Assembly (NCBI GenBank): GCA_021781415.1
Contig: JAJXWW010000079.1
Coordinates: 62,001-126,000, forward strand
DNA: 64,000 nucleotides
Source of the DNA: Planctomycetota bacterium
GTDB taxonomy: Bacteria; Planctomycetota; Planctomycetia; Gemmatales; Gemmataceae
Reading direction: 5' to 3'
Below the pieces are notes generated by a model. It searched no databases, had not been told where the DNA came from, and saw only the letters and a list, made by a program, of their open reading frames with translations. Both the position numbers and the translations under genes were made by a program. Of this stretch, positions 28,116 to 39,421 are shown piece by piece (position 1 is the first letter of the stretch; each line of letters opens with the position of its first letter).

Positions 28116-30359
28116 TCACTGCTTGCGTATGATTTCCAGCTTTACTTTGTCGGCGATGAAGGTGCGTTCGCCGGCGGTGGAGAAGCGAATCTTAACGCGC
28201 TTCAGCACTCCTTGTCCGCTGACATCGACGACGCGGCCCGTGCCGTAACTGGGATGGCGCACCAGGGTTCCAACGGCGTAGGCCACGCTCTCGTTCTCGG
28301 CGGGAGCGCGCGGTGGAATGGGAGCGGGACGCGGGCGCACTCCGGCATCGTGCCAGCCCTGTTCCGCCGCCGCCCCGCCGCCTCCGCGCCAGTCCTCGAA
28401 AGCGTCCGGCCCGCGACCGCCGCTCGACAAATCGATGTGTTCGATCGCCTCCTCCGGCAATTCGCGGAAGAACATACTCTCGACCGGATAGATCGTCTGG
28501 CCCCGAAACTCACGACTGCGCGCATGCGTCAGATAAAGCTCTCCCTTGGCCCGCGTCATGCCGACGAATGCGAGGCGGCGTTCTTCTTCCAGTTCGTCGT
28601 TTCGCGCGATGCTGCGCTCGTGCGGCAGTAAACCTTGCTCCACGGCCGCCATGTAGACAACGGGAAACTCTAAGCCTTTGGCCGCGTGTAAGGTCATAAT
28701 CGACACGCAATCTTGCCGTTCGTCCCAGCTGTCGAGATCGCTGGCTAGAGTGACGTTCTCCAGAAAATCGCCGATGGTTCGAGACGAGTCTTCCGCGGCG
28801 AACTGCTTGGCCGCCGTGATCAAGTCTTCGACGTTGGCCAGGCGCTCCTGATCCTCGGTGTCGTCGCCTCGCCGGAGCATGTCCCGATAGCCGCTCAGGT
28901 CGAGGACTTGCCGCACGACTTCATCGGGAGGTGACTCCAACAGCGAACGCATGTCGGCGATAAGTTGATGGAAGCCGCGCAGGGACGAGGCTGCCTTGCC
29001 CTTGATGGCCGGGATTTTCGCCACTTCTCCCGCTGCCGAAAGCAAGCTCATCTCGCGCGGCTCGGCATAAGAGCGCAAATGATCGAGCGACACCTTGCCG
29101 ATGCCGCGCGCCGGTTCGTTGACGACGCGCAAAAACGAGAGATCGTCGCGCGGATTGACCAAGAGGCGCAGATAGGCGAGTACGTCGCGGTTCTCTTTGC
29201 GCTCGAAGAAGGCCAAGCCGCGCACGATCTGATGCGGCACGCGCTGCTGTACGAAGGCCGTTTCCAAACTGCGCGACAAGGCGTTGATGCGGAGAAAGAC
29301 GGCGAAATCGCGGTACGATCGCTTGCCCGCTTCGACTTCCGCCCGGATGCGCCGCGCGATTCCCTCGGCCTCGTCCATGCTCGAATAGTAAGTCAGCACC
29401 GTGACCGGCGTTCCGGCGTCGTTGTCGGTGACGAGGTGCATCGGTTTGCGCTGCTTGTTGTGCGCGATGAGATGGCTGGCCGTCGAAAGAATCGCTCGCG
29501 TGCTGCGATAGTTCGTGTTCAGTGTGAGGACGCGGGCGTTGGGAAAATCGCGCTCAAAATCGAGTATGTTACGAATGTCCGATCCCCGGAACTTGTAGAT
29601 CGATTGATCGGGGTCGCCCACCACGCATAGATTCGGACAATCGACCGATAGCCCGCGCGCGATGGCATATTGCGCCTTATTCGTATCTTGATACTCGTCT
29701 ATTAACACGAAACGGAAGCGGTCGTCCAGCTCGGCCCGCAGCTCGGAGTCGTTCTTGAGAGCTAGGGCCGGCCAATACAGGAGATCGTCGAAATCCAGCG
29801 CGTTGGAGTCGCGCAGCCGTTTCTCGTACAGCGGATAGATGCCCGCAACCGTCTTTTCGTAAAAGTCACCGGCGCGCTCGGCGAATCGGTCGGGCCCGAG
29901 CAGCTGATTTTTAGCCTTGCTGATGGCACCGGCGATGCTCTCCGGCGAGAAGCGCGCGTTGTCGATGCCGGCGTCTTCGAGAGCCATTTTCACGATGCGG
30001 GCGCGGTCGTTCTGATCGTAGATCGTGAAGTTGCGGTCGAGTTCGAGGCGATCGGCGTATTGCCGCAACAAACGCGCGCCGAAGCTGTGGAAGGTGCTGA
30101 CCCAGACGCGGCAGCCCGGCACGAGTTGTTCGACGCGCTGGCGCATCTCACCGGCGGCTTTGTTGGTGAACGTGATGGCGAGAATATTGTTCGGCCGCAC
30201 CCCCTGTTGGAGCAGCCAGGCGACCCGGCGCGTGATGACGCGCGTTTTTCCGCTACCGGGTCCGGCGAGAATGAGCAGCGGTCCCTCAAAATGCGTGACT
30301 GCTTCCCGCTGGGCCGGCGTCAGTTCATCGAGCAGATCCCGTTTGCCTTTGTGCCCCAT
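28116..30359 (-). CDS. UvrD/PcrA-type ATP-dependent DNA helicase
   Basis: LAGPGSGKTRVITRR (Walker A), VLIDEYQDTNKAQY, TLHAAKGLEFPVVY. Confidence 0.96.
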   Translation of the reverse strand: MGHKGKRDLLDELTPAQREAVTHFEGPLLILAGPGSGKTRVITRRVAWLLQQGVRPNNILAITFTNKAAGEMRQRVEQLVPGCRVWVSTFHSFGARLLRQYADRLELDRNFTIYDQNDRARIVKMALEDAGIDNARFSPESIAGAISKAKNQLLGPDRFAERAGDFYEKTVAGIYPLYEKRLRDSNALDFDDLLYWPALALKNDSELRAELDDRFRFVLIDEYQDTNKAQYAIARGLSVDCPNLCVVGDPDQSIYKFRGSDIRNILDFERDFPNARVLTLNTNYRSTRAILSTASHLIAHNKQRKPMHLVTDNDAGTPVTVLTYYSSMDEAEGIARRIRAEVEAGKRSYRDFAVFLRINALSRSLETAFVQQRVPHQIVRGLAFFERKENRDVLAYLRLLVNPRDDLSFLRVVNEPARGIGKVSLDHLRSYAEPREMSLLSAAGEVAKIPAIKGKAASSLRGFHQLIADMRSLLESPPDEVVRQVLDLSGYRDMLRRGDDTEDQERLANVEDLITAAKQFAAEDSSRTIGDFLENVTLASDLDSWDERQDCVSIMTLHAAKGLEFPVVYMAAVEQGLLPHERSIARNDELEEERRLAFVGMTRAKGELYLTHARSREFRGQTIYPVESMFFRELPEEAIEHIDLSSGGRGPDAFEDWRGGGGAAAEQGWHDAGVRPRPAPIPPRAPAENESVAYAVGTLVRHPSYGTGRVVDVSGQGVLKRVKIRFSTAGERTFIADKVKLEIIRKQ

Positions 30360-30481
30360 TCTCGCTTCACTCCTCTCGGCGGATCGAAGGTTCAAAACCT
30401 CAATGTACCGATTGTACCCGCGAGAGGAATGTTTGCTAAGATCAGCAGGAGACGAGCGGTGCGAGACAGAAAGGAATCGTC

Positions 30482-30868
30482 ATGGAAATCGTGGGCGTCG
30501 GTACGGAGATCGTCGAATGCTTGCGCGTTGGCCGAGCGATCGAAGAACACGGCGAGTTGTTTCTCCAGCGCGTCTATACCGAGCGCGAGGTGCGGCATTG
30601 CCAAGCGCGCCAGCGATCGACGGAGCATTTCGCCGCCCACTGGGCGGCCAAGGAAGCGATTTTGAAGTGTCTGGGTCTACCGTGGCGAAGGGGGCTATCC
30701 TGGACCGAGATGGAGGTGAGTTGGGAATCGGCTCAGCGTCCGACGGTCCTTTTGTGCGGCGCGGCCAAGGACATCGCATCGGATCAACGGATTAGTGATG
30801 TACTCTTGTCGCTCTCTCATTGCCGGGCATACGCCGTGGCCTATGCGCTCGCCGTTCGCAAATCCTGA
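30482..30868 (+). CDS. acpS: Holo-[acyl-carrier-protein] synthase
   Basis: VGVGTEIVECLRVGRAI, FAAHWAAKEAILKCLG. Confidence 0.9.
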   Translation: MEIVGVGTEIVECLRVGRAIEEHGELFLQRVYTEREVRHCQARQRSTEHFAAHWAAKEAILKCLGLPWRRGLSWTEMEVSWESAQRPTVLLCGAAKDIASDQRISDVLLSLSHCRAYAVAYALAVRKS

Positions 30869-31021
30869 GTTCGATCTGCGCCATTTGCACCGGCCGTACC
30901 TTCGCTCCAATCGGCCCATCCACCTTCCGTCGCGGTTTCCATTCGGATCTCCCACGCTCTGACCGATAAGGTTCGATGCGCCGAGTAAGACATCTGTGAG
31001 CTTGCAAGGAGGATCGCGATC

Positions 31022-32140
31022 ATGCGCCGCGCTGGGCAACCGTGGATGTTGGTAGTTTTGAGTCTCCTCACGGCTTCGTCCGGATCGACCGCGCCGCCGA
31101 CTTTGACTACTTCCACCTCAACGCCGATTCATTTGCCACAAGGTATTGCCGATCCTCAGGGTCGAGTCGGCTATTTCGCCAGCGCCACCGGCGGAATCGA
31201 GGCAATCGACCTCGCCACCGGAAGTGTGCTTTGGCAAACGTCCGAGGCACAAATTCCCTTGCTTCTCGACGGAGAGCATCTGTTGGCTCAAGCGGGCGTC
31301 AAACGCAATCGGCTTCGCGTCCTTCGTCTCGATCTGAAACGCGGCGGCGAATGCGATCTGGAATCCGATCCCGTCGTCTTTCCCGCTTGGGTGGTCACAG
31401 GGGAAGCCCCTGGCCGTTTGTTCTCGGCACGATGGCGCGTCGAACGCCATCACATGGTTCTCGATTGGGAAGCGAGCGCTTGGTACATCGGAGCTTCCAA
31501 GCCCACCCCGGAAGAAGCGGAAGCGGCCCGCAAGCGTGCCGACGGCCAAGTCTTCGTCGACTTGCGAACCGGACAGATCGACGTTCGCCCTCCCACGAAG
31601 GTCGAACTTCCCGCCGCTCCCGCACTGCCCGAACATCTGCAAAAGAAATCGCTGCGCTGGCAAGGCCGATACGGCGACGGCTGGAAAGTCCTTTCGCTGG
31701 AGGATCACCGAGGCAAGCAGCGGTTCCTTCTGCACACTTGGACGCCGGGAGAACAGACAGCGAGCGATCCGAAGGAATTGATGGTCGGCGAGCATTTGCA
31801 GGCCCGCACGACTTTGGACGAAAGCGTTCTCTGTCTCCGCGAGTGTAACCTCCGGCCCGAGGACCGTACCTCGCTCATGCCGAAAAAGACTCTGCCACCC
31901 TGGCATCTGTTCTCCGCGACGACGGGCGATCTCCTCGGCAGCATCCCCCACGAACCGGGAGGACACGCCTTTGCCGTACAGGGGAAGCGTGTGTTTTATC
32001 TTGTCGCGGGTTCACTCGGCGGCTCCCTCCAACGCGGCGGAGTGCAGACGCAGACTCTCCGCGCCGTGGATTTGTCGACGGGGAAAAAGCTGTGGGATCA
32101 TCCCGTCGCCGGCAAACTGATCGCCCCGCCACCCCTTTGA
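31022..32140 (+). CDS. Secreted PQQ/beta-propeller-like protein
   Basis: N-terminal signal; GIEAIDLATGSVLWQTSEAQIP and VDLSTGKKLWDHPVAGKLI PQQ-repeat motifs. Confidence 0.65.
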   Translation: MRRAGQPWMLVVLSLLTASSGSTAPPTLTTSTSTPIHLPQGIADPQGRVGYFASATGGIEAIDLATGSVLWQTSEAQIPLLLDGEHLLAQAGVKRNRLRVLRLDLKRGGECDLESDPVVFPAWVVTGEAPGRLFSARWRVERHHMVLDWEASAWYIGASKPTPEEAEAARKRADGQVFVDLRTGQIDVRPPTKVELPAAPALPEHLQKKSLRWQGRYGDGWKVLSLEDHRGKQRFLLHTWTPGEQTASDPKELMVGEHLQARTTLDESVLCLRECNLRPEDRTSLMPKKTLPPWHLFSATTGDLLGSIPHEPGGHAFAVQGKRVFYLVAGSLGGSLQRGGVQTQTLRAVDLSTGKKLWDHPVAGKLIAPPPL

Positions 32141-32166
32141 GATAGCGAGAGGTCCATTCGGATCGT

Positions 32167-33285
32167 TTAGACGACGCTTGCTCCCTCCGTGGCCGAACAC
32201 ACATAGACGACTGGCTCGATGCCCGTCGCCGACCGAAAACTCGCCGCGACCTGGGAAGTAAACGAGTCCGCCAGATCGCGGCGAATCAAGGCGACGGCGC
32301 AGCCTCCGAAACCCGCCCCGGTCATGCGGATGCCAAAGCACGCCGGGTGCGCGCGACCGCATTCGACCATGACATCCAACTCGCGGCTTGAGACGCCGAA
32401 GTCGTCGCGCAAGCTGTCGTGGCTGGCGTTCATCAGATGGCCGACGGCCAAGGCGTCGCCGTGCCGCATCGCCTCGGCTGCTTTCAAGGTGCGGTCGTTT
32501 TCGGATAGGACATGCCAAGCCCGACGACGGGTCTCTTCGTCGAGACGACCGGATTCCGCCGCGAACCGTTCCACCGACACATCGCGCAACGCGGGCACAC
32601 CGAAGGCGCGCGCCGTGGCTTCGCACTGACTGCGCCGTTGGTTATAGGCCGAATCCACCAGACCGCGCCGAGTAGCCGTGTCGAGGATAACGACCGTCGT
32701 CTCCGAAGGAAACGGCACCGCTTCGGTGTGCAAGGTACGACAGTCGATGAGCAATGCGTGGCCCGCGCGCCCGGCTGCGGAGATCATCTGATCCATGATG
32801 CCGCAGCGAACGCCAACCCACTCGTTCTCGGCCCGTTGTCCCAACAGAGCCATCGTCGCCGCATCCCAAGGAAGGTCCGAAGCGGCCGCGAACGCGCGGG
32901 CCAACGCCAACTCGAATGCTGCCGAGGAGGACAATCCAGCGCCCACCGGCACATCGCCCGCGACAACCCCTTCCCAGCCGCGTATCGCGTAGCCTTTCTC
33001 TTGCAACACCCAAGCCACGCCCTTGACGTACTCAGCCCATCCGTGCTTGCCGCGCAGCAGTTCATCGAGCGCGAACGCCGTCGTTTCGTGGAAGTCGAGC
33101 GAGTGTACCACCATCCGCCGATCCGCGCGTGGACGCAGGGCGATCCACACCGCCCGATCGATGGCCAACGGCAAGACGAAACCGTCGTTGTAATCGGTGT
33201 GTTCGCCGATGAGATTGACGCGGCCCGGAGCGCGAACTACCCAAGCCGGCGAAGTCTCAAATCGCTGTTGAAACGCGCGCTCCAT
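32167..33285 (-). CDS. galK: Galactokinase
   Basis: RAPGRVNLIGEHTDYNDGFVLPLAID, GAGLSSSAAFELALA; start at MERAFQQRF. Confidence 0.95.
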   Translation of the reverse strand: MERAFQQRFETSPAWVVRAPGRVNLIGEHTDYNDGFVLPLAIDRAVWIALRPRADRRMVVHSLDFHETTAFALDELLRGKHGWAEYVKGVAWVLQEKGYAIRGWEGVVAGDVPVGAGLSSSAAFELALARAFAAASDLPWDAATMALLGQRAENEWVGVRCGIMDQMISAAGRAGHALLIDCRTLHTEAVPFPSETTVVILDTATRRGLVDSAYNQRRSQCEATARAFGVPALRDVSVERFAAESGRLDEETRRRAWHVLSENDRTLKAAEAMRHGDALAVGHLMNASHDSLRDDFGVSSRELDVMVECGRAHPACFGIRMTGAGFGGCAVALIRRDLADSFTSQVAASFRSATGIEPVVYVCSATEGASVV

Positions 33286-33474
33286 CACTTGCTTGCAAAG
33301 ACCGCCCTGTGGAATGCTCACCCGTTGAACCTTTCTTTTTCTGGTTGTGCTTTCGGAAATTGTATCGAGCGGATGGCGGGTGGGGCGAGCGCACTGAGGA
33401 TTGGCGGATAGGATTAGGCATGGGTAGAATATCGAAGCAATGGGAGCCAAGCGAACCAGAAAGAGACCCCGGCC

Positions 33475-33897
<423 letters not shown>

Positions 33898-33911
33898 CAA
33901 GGAGTTAGAGC

Positions 33912-34496
33912 ATGAGTTCAGGACGAGTTACCCGACTCTCATACGAAGAGTCGTGCAGGCTGCTCCAGCGTCTCGGCTACCCTGACGCTGGAGCCGATGG
34001 GGTGATTTCGCCGCTACCCGACCACCGCCCGCAATGCGATGATGAAGCACCGCTGGGAGTTTCGTTCTTCCGCACGTTCGTCGGCCAAGACATCGAGCAG
34101 GGGGATGAAAATGTCAGCCACCGTGATCTGGAAAACCTGACCCTGCCACGGACCTTCTTCGGCAAGTCGAATGTCCAGCAAGTTTCTTTCAGGAATACGG
34201 ACCTGTCCGAGTCAACCCTGTGCTGGAATGACTTCACCGAAGTCAACTTCACTGATGCCGACCTTTCTGGATGCGATCTTCGGGCGTCGATTTTCAGCGA
34301 AGTCGATTTTGTGCGGGCGGACCTGCGGAACGCCGACCTTCGCCGCTCCAGCTTCGAGGCGTGCGATTTCACCGATGCCGACATGCGAGCGGCGAAACTG
34401 ACCCGTGAGCAGGGCGAGGAAATCGACCTGTCCGAAAAACAGCAACAGGTCATCGACTGGCAAGACAGCGACGGGGATGAACCTCCCGGTGGGTAG
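33912..34496 (+). CDS. Pentapeptide-repeat protein
   Basis: SFRNTDLSESTLCWNDFTEVNFTDADLSGCDLRASIFSEVDFVRADLRNADLRRSSF. Confidence 0.88.
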   Translation: MSSGRVTRLSYEESCRLLQRLGYPDAGADGVISPLPDHRPQCDDEAPLGVSFFRTFVGQDIEQGDENVSHRDLENLTLPRTFFGKSNVQQVSFRNTDLSESTLCWNDFTEVNFTDADLSGCDLRASIFSEVDFVRADLRNADLRRSSFEACDFTDADMRAAKLTREQGEEIDLSEKQQQVIDWQDSDGDEPPGG

Positions 34497-34569
34497 CGGC
34501 GACGAGGGCAGATTCATGTCACCCGCTGTCACCGAACGAACGAAGTAGTTTGATGATCTGCTGCGGGTG

Positions 34570-34701
34570 ATGCCACCGCTTGCCCGAGCGGGTTGGGTAG
34601 CGGAGAGAAACCCGGACTTCGGCCCGTGGGAGCAAATCTTCTACGGCGAGTTCGACGGCCACCGCCCCAAGCGGGTGCTGGTCAAGGTCATCGGCGAGTA
34701 A
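34570..34701 (+). pseudogene. 3' fragment of a second yjbQ copy within a 43-aa chimeric mini-ORF
   Basis: 34615-34701 matches 33811-33897 with 6 mismatches in 87 nt; encodes [28 protein letters not shown]. Confidence 0.85.
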
Positions 34702-34771
34702 ACCTTGGGCGAGCCGGCGTGTAAACGCTCCGGTAAGTCGTTTGAGGCGTATCGTCCAATCGCTCGCTCCT

Positions 34772-36379
34772 TCAGTGCGACGGATCGGGAAGCTGAGCGG
34801 GACAGGAGATATGCCGCTGCCAGTGGGTATCGTCGCGTTGCGGATAGTCGGAACGGAAGTGGACGCCGCGCGATTCTTCGCGCTTGAGGGCGGACCAGAT
34901 CATCAAGCGGGAGATCGTGAGCAAGTTTTGCAGTTCCCAGCCGGCGCGAGTGTGGAACTCGCGGCGAAGGGCATAGCGACACCAGAAGGCCACCGTGCGC
35001 TCGGCTTCGAGCAAGCCCTCGCGGCTTCGGGTGATTCCCATGCGGCGTACCATCAGGCTTCGCAACGAATTGGTCAGGTCGGCCACATCGAGCCTAGGGC
35101 CATCGGTTTCCGGTTGAAACACGGCCTGCACGGGCGGAACGAGAAAGGCGTCCGGTTGTCCTTCGGAGATTTCGCCCGCTCCTTGACCGCATGAGGTGCC
35201 AAAAACCAAGCCTTCGAGCAGACTGTTGGAAGCGAGGCGATTCGCGCCGTGGAGGCCGCTGGAAGTCACTTCGCCGGCCGCCCACAAGCCCGGCAGCGCG
35301 GTGCGCCCTTGGGCATCGACCGTGACTCCCCCGATGGTGTAGTGCGCGCCCGGACGAACGGGGATCGGATCGCGGGTTATGTCGAGGCCGAATTCGGCGC
35401 ATACCTTGGCGATGCCCGGAAAATGCTCGCGCACCTTGACCGCGTCGAGATGCGTTAGATCGAGATAGACATTGGGATGCTGGGTTCGCTCCATGCAGCG
35501 AACGATGGCTTGGGCCACCACGTCGCGCGTGGCCAATTCGGCGCGGGGGTCTTCATTGAGGAGGAACCGAACGCCGTTCTTGTCGCGCAGGTACGCGCCC
35601 GCTCCGCGCACCGCCTCGCTGATGAGAAAGCGGCTGGAACCGGCGACGTACAGTACGGTCGGATGAAATTGCATGAACTCCATGTCGCGCAGTTCGACTC
35701 CCGCGCGATAGGCGGCGGCCATGCCGTCCCCAGTGGCCACGGGGGGGTTCGTCGTCTCGCGGTACACCATGCCCGCGCCGCCGGAAGCGAGGACGATCTG
35801 CTTGGCCCAGACGAGCAGTTTACCGTGCCGTTTGCGATGCACCAGCGCCCCGACACAGTGTCCTTCGTGCGTCAACAGGTCGATGGTAAAGGTGCGGTCC
35901 CAGATGGACACATTAGATGTCTTCTTTAGCTTTTCGATCAGCGCGCGCATGACTTCGAAGCCGGTGGCATCGCCGAGGGCATGGACGATGCGATGATAGC
36001 TGTGCCCGCCTTCGATGCCGGTTTCGGCGTCGAAACGCGCGCCGTAGCCGATGAGGTCGTCGATCTGCCGCGGCGCTTCGCGCACCACCGTTTCGACGAC
36101 GGTGCGCTCGCACAGTCCGGCTCCCGCCGTCAGCGTGTCCTCGATGTGGTTTTCAAAACGATCTTCCGGCGAACGCACCGCCGCGATGCCTCCTTGGGCA
36201 TAGCTGCTGTTGCTCTGTTGCAGGCGGTCCTTGGTGATAATGAGCGTACGCAGCGAGCGCGGCGCGACCAAGGCGGCACGAACCCCGGCAATGCCGACAC
36301 CGATCACGAGTAGATCGGTAAAAACGTGTGGCGTTTGCTTGGGACCGAAACGAACGAGATAGCGCTTGGGAAAGGTCAT
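34772..36379 (-). CDS. nadB: L-aspartate oxidase
   Basis: LLVIGVGIAGVRAALVA, GGIAAVRSPEDRFENHIEDTLTAGAGL. Confidence 0.94.
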   Translation of the reverse strand: MTFPKRYLVRFGPKQTPHVFTDLLVIGVGIAGVRAALVAPRSLRTLIITKDRLQQSNSSYAQGGIAAVRSPEDRFENHIEDTLTAGAGLCERTVVETVVREAPRQIDDLIGYGARFDAETGIEGGHSYHRIVHALGDATGFEVMRALIEKLKKTSNVSIWDRTFTIDLLTHEGHCVGALVHRKRHGKLLVWAKQIVLASGGAGMVYRETTNPPVATGDGMAAAYRAGVELRDMEFMQFHPTVLYVAGSSRFLISEAVRGAGAYLRDKNGVRFLLNEDPRAELATRDVVAQAIVRCMERTQHPNVYLDLTHLDAVKVREHFPGIAKVCAEFGLDITRDPIPVRPGAHYTIGGVTVDAQGRTALPGLWAAGEVTSSGLHGANRLASNSLLEGLVFGTSCGQGAGEISEGQPDAFLVPPVQAVFQPETDGPRLDVADLTNSLRSLMVRRMGITRSREGLLEAERTVAFWCRYALRREFHTRAGWELQNLLTISRLMIWSALKREESRGVHFRSDYPQRDDTHWQRHISCPAQLPDPSH

Positions 36380-36389
36380 GGTCGTTTAC

Positions 36390-37793
36390 CTATTTCGGCA
36401 GGGTGAACGTGAAGAGCGCTCCGCCATGGGGATCGTTCTCCCCCGTGATACTGCCGCCGTGTTCTTCGAGCAGCCGACGGCAGATCGACAATCCCAATCC
36501 AATTCCGGTTTCCTTGCCGCTGACGAACGGGTCGAACAGGCGGGCCAGCACCGGAGCGGGGATGCCGGTTCCCGTGTCTCGAATGCGGACCCGTGCCCCC
36601 GGCGGATCGGTGGTCGGTCGTATCTCCAATCGCAGTTCGCCTCCTCGCGGCATGGCATCCAGCGCATTCAGCAGCAGATTCACGAAGACCTGATGGATCT
36701 GTTCGGGATCGAGGAGTAATTCCAGAGGCGTTTGCGGCAGGTCGGTTTGAATGTCAACGTGCTGACGCCGCGCTCGTCCTTCCAACAGAGAGACGGCGCG
36801 GTGAACCACGGCCAACAGATCGGTCTGGCGGCGCTCGGCAGTGGGCGGGCGGGCGAAATCGAGAAAAGTTTGGATACAGGCTTCCATGCGGCGAATCTCT
36901 TTCTCGATTATTTGTAAATCCTCGGCCGGCAATCCACTCGGCGGCGTGCCTTCCAATCCGGTCTGAACCAACATCTTGACCGAAGTGAGCGGGTTGCGCA
37001 ATTCGTGGGCCACGCCGGCGGCCACCTGACCGACGGCGGACAATTGCTCGGCGCGAAGCACCTCGCGCTCGCGCTGCCGAAGTCGTTCAAAGACGCGCTC
37101 GATCTCTTCGCTAATGACTTGCATTTGCCGATGCAAAGCCGTCACGTCCAGATCGCTCCCCACCTGAAACGGTTCCAACTCACTGTTGAGTCGCCCCGCC
37201 GCGTCTCGGATGCGCACGCTCAATTGCAGCATGGACTGATGCAGCCGTCTCGCCACGGCATAGCCGAGCAGAAGCCCGACCAGCGGCGCGCCGATGCCCA
37301 CCGTCAACAGCCCCCACGTCAACCGCTCGACGAGCCGATGATCCGCATCGCTGGACTCTTTCACTTGTCGAGTGTTGTATTCCAACAGATTCGAGCAGCG
37401 TCTTAACAAGTCCTCTTCGAGGAACAGAGCCAACCGGCGATCGAAGAGTTCTCGTTCCTTTTCGGAAGCTTCGCCGGGTCGATTGCTCCACAGCGTTTTG
37501 TAGCGTTCCCAGCTGTTCTCGATTTGCTCGACTAGCGCTTTCTCTTCGTCGGTATTGGCATACTCGGCCACATTCTTGAGTTGTTGTTCCGCCTTGTCGT
37601 GGCGGCGCATCAACTCTCCTTCAAGATCGGGGTGAGCGCGATCGCCGCGCAGCAACACCGGCAATTCGTCGAGAGTCGTCTCCAATTCCTTGTCCGCCAA
37701 ATTGCTGGCCGCGTTCTCCGTCATTACGCGCGAGACCTCTCGATGCGCCTGATTGAGGTGAATGGCGGCGGCAACACAAGCGGCCACAAGCAA
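36390..37793 (-). CDS. Membrane-associated sensor histidine kinase
   Basis: N-terminal 4HB-like sensor, GVAHELRNPLTSVKML, GIGLGLSICRRLLEEHGGSI. Confidence 0.9.
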   Translation of the reverse strand: MLVAACVAAAIHLNQAHREVSRVMTENAASNLADKELETTLDELPVLLRGDRAHPDLEGELMRRHDKAEQQLKNVAEYANTDEEKALVEQIENSWERYKTLWSNRPGEASEKERELFDRRLALFLEEDLLRRCSNLLEYNTRQVKESSDADHRLVERLTWGLLTVGIGAPLVGLLLGYAVARRLHQSMLQLSVRIRDAAGRLNSELEPFQVGSDLDVTALHRQMQVISEEIERVFERLRQREREVLRAEQLSAVGQVAAGVAHELRNPLTSVKMLVQTGLEGTPPSGLPAEDLQIIEKEIRRMEACIQTFLDFARPPTAERRQTDLLAVVHRAVSLLEGRARRQHVDIQTDLPQTPLELLLDPEQIHQVFVNLLLNALDAMPRGGELRLEIRPTTDPPGARVRIRDTGTGIPAPVLARLFDPFVSGKETGIGLGLSICRRLLEEHGGSITGENDPHGGALFTFTLPK

Positions 37794-38065
37794 GGCACTG
37801 CCCGCCAGGGCCGACCGGCGAACGATGCGTTCAAATCGAATCGAAATAGCAGCGGCTCCCCAGACGGCGCAGTTGCATAATTCCAGTACCCTTGGATATT
37901 GTATCGTTCGATCGCACGCTCGGATCGCGACCTCTCGAGGCGGAAGGGAATAGGGGTAAGCCCCTTCTCCCCGGACACTCCAACAGAGAGAGATGGGCGC
38001 GAGGAGAGAAGCGACTTCCGGCGCTCCTCTTTACGAGCGGAGCGCCGCACTGATAGAGTGGTTTT

Positions 38066-39310
38066 ATGAAGTGTGAAATTCTCTCGATTGGTAGCGAACT
38101 TACAAGCGGTCAGAATCTCGACACCAACAGCCAATGGCTCAGTCGGCGCTTGGCGGAGATGGGTATAGTCGTCGGCTGGCATACGACCGTGGCCGACGAT
38201 CTCGAAGCGAATATCGAGGCGTTCCGAATTGCAAGTCGGCGAGCGGGACTGGTGCTTGCGACGGGCGGACTCGGTCCCACGCAGGACGATCTGACGCGCG
38301 AAGTGTTGGCCCGCGTCGCCGGCGTCGAATTGTTCGAGGATGCCGATTCGTTGCGGCACATCGAAGCGATGTTTCATCGGCGCAATCGCACCATGCCGGA
38401 ACGCAATCGCGTGCAAGCACTGTTTCCCAAGGGTGCTGAAGCAATCTTGAATGAGCGAGGTACCGCGCCCGGCATTTGGATGCGCACGGGCGAATGCCAG
38501 ATTGCAGCCATGCCGGGCGTGCCGTCGGAGATGTACGGCATGTTCGAGTCGCAGGTGCGGCCGCGCCTCGATGCGCTCGGGTTAGGCGGCGGCGTACTCG
38601 TGCAGCGCAAAATCAACACTTTCGGACTCGGAGAATCGGCAATCGAAGAGAGGCTCCTCGACCTGACGAAGCGAGGCCATGTGCCGGAGGTTGGCATCAC
38701 GGTCAGCGACGCGGTGGTCTCGTTGCGCATCCTCGCCCGCGCGGCGAGCCTCGCGGATGCTCAAGCGCAGATCGCTCCGGTCGAACGAACGGTGCGCGAG
38801 CGCCTTGGCTCTCTGGTTTTCGGCGTGGATGACGAGGAATTGCAAGGAGCGGTGGCGGAGTTGTTGGCCTCCAAACGACAAAGTTTGGCGACGGCGGAAG
38901 GGGTGACGGCGGGATTGGTGGCCGAACGGCTCGGCAGCGTGCCGGGCATTAGCGCTTGGTTCCGCGGCGGCATGGTTGCCTACGACAATCGTTTGAAGGT
39001 GGAGTTGCTCACCGTGCCGCAATCCCTGATCGAAACCCACGGAGCCGTCAGCGCCGAAGTTGCCGAGGCGATGGCCGTCGGCTGCCGCACCCGCCTGCGT
39101 GTCGATCTGGCCGTAAGCACGGTCGGCGTTGCCGGTCCCCACGATCTGAGTGCGGACTGTCCGGTCGGTCTGGTGTACGTCGGTCTGGCATGGTCGGGGG
39201 GCGCGACTTCCACGCGCTTCAGCTGGACCGGCAGCCGCGACGAAGTACGGCGGCGCACCGCCAAACTCGCCCTCAATCGGGTCCGCCTCCATCTTTTGTC
39301 CGGCGAATGA
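38066..39310 (+). CDS. cinA: CinA-family protein (MoCF domain plus degenerate CinA C-domain)
   Basis: CEILSIGSELTSGQNLDTNSQWLSRRLAEMG, ATGGLGPTQDDLTRE. Confidence 0.92.
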   Translation: MKCEILSIGSELTSGQNLDTNSQWLSRRLAEMGIVVGWHTTVADDLEANIEAFRIASRRAGLVLATGGLGPTQDDLTREVLARVAGVELFEDADSLRHIEAMFHRRNRTMPERNRVQALFPKGAEAILNERGTAPGIWMRTGECQIAAMPGVPSEMYGMFESQVRPRLDALGLGGGVLVQRKINTFGLGESAIEERLLDLTKRGHVPEVGITVSDAVVSLRILARAASLADAQAQIAPVERTVRERLGSLVFGVDDEELQGAVAELLASKRQSLATAEGVTAGLVAERLGSVPGISAWFRGGMVAYDNRLKVELLTVPQSLIETHGAVSAEVAEAMAVGCRTRLRVDLAVSTVGVAGPHDLSADCPVGLVYVGLAWSGGATSTRFSWTGSRDEVRRRTAKLALNRVRLHLLSGE

Positions 39311-39421
39311 GTCTGAAGGCAGTCCGTTTGCCGCGACAATGTGCTTGGGTCGAAGGAACCGAATGGGGTATAATATCGTCTGAAGGACAGAGAGATTCAC
39401 CCTCCTTTTGGAGATCGTCCC

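Noticed and set aside
30482-30868. Asp-to-Glu change in the AcpS metal-binding motif (GTEIVE versus GTDIVE)
   Set aside because: Conservative substitution that could be normal for the lineage; not strong enough to claim altered activity.
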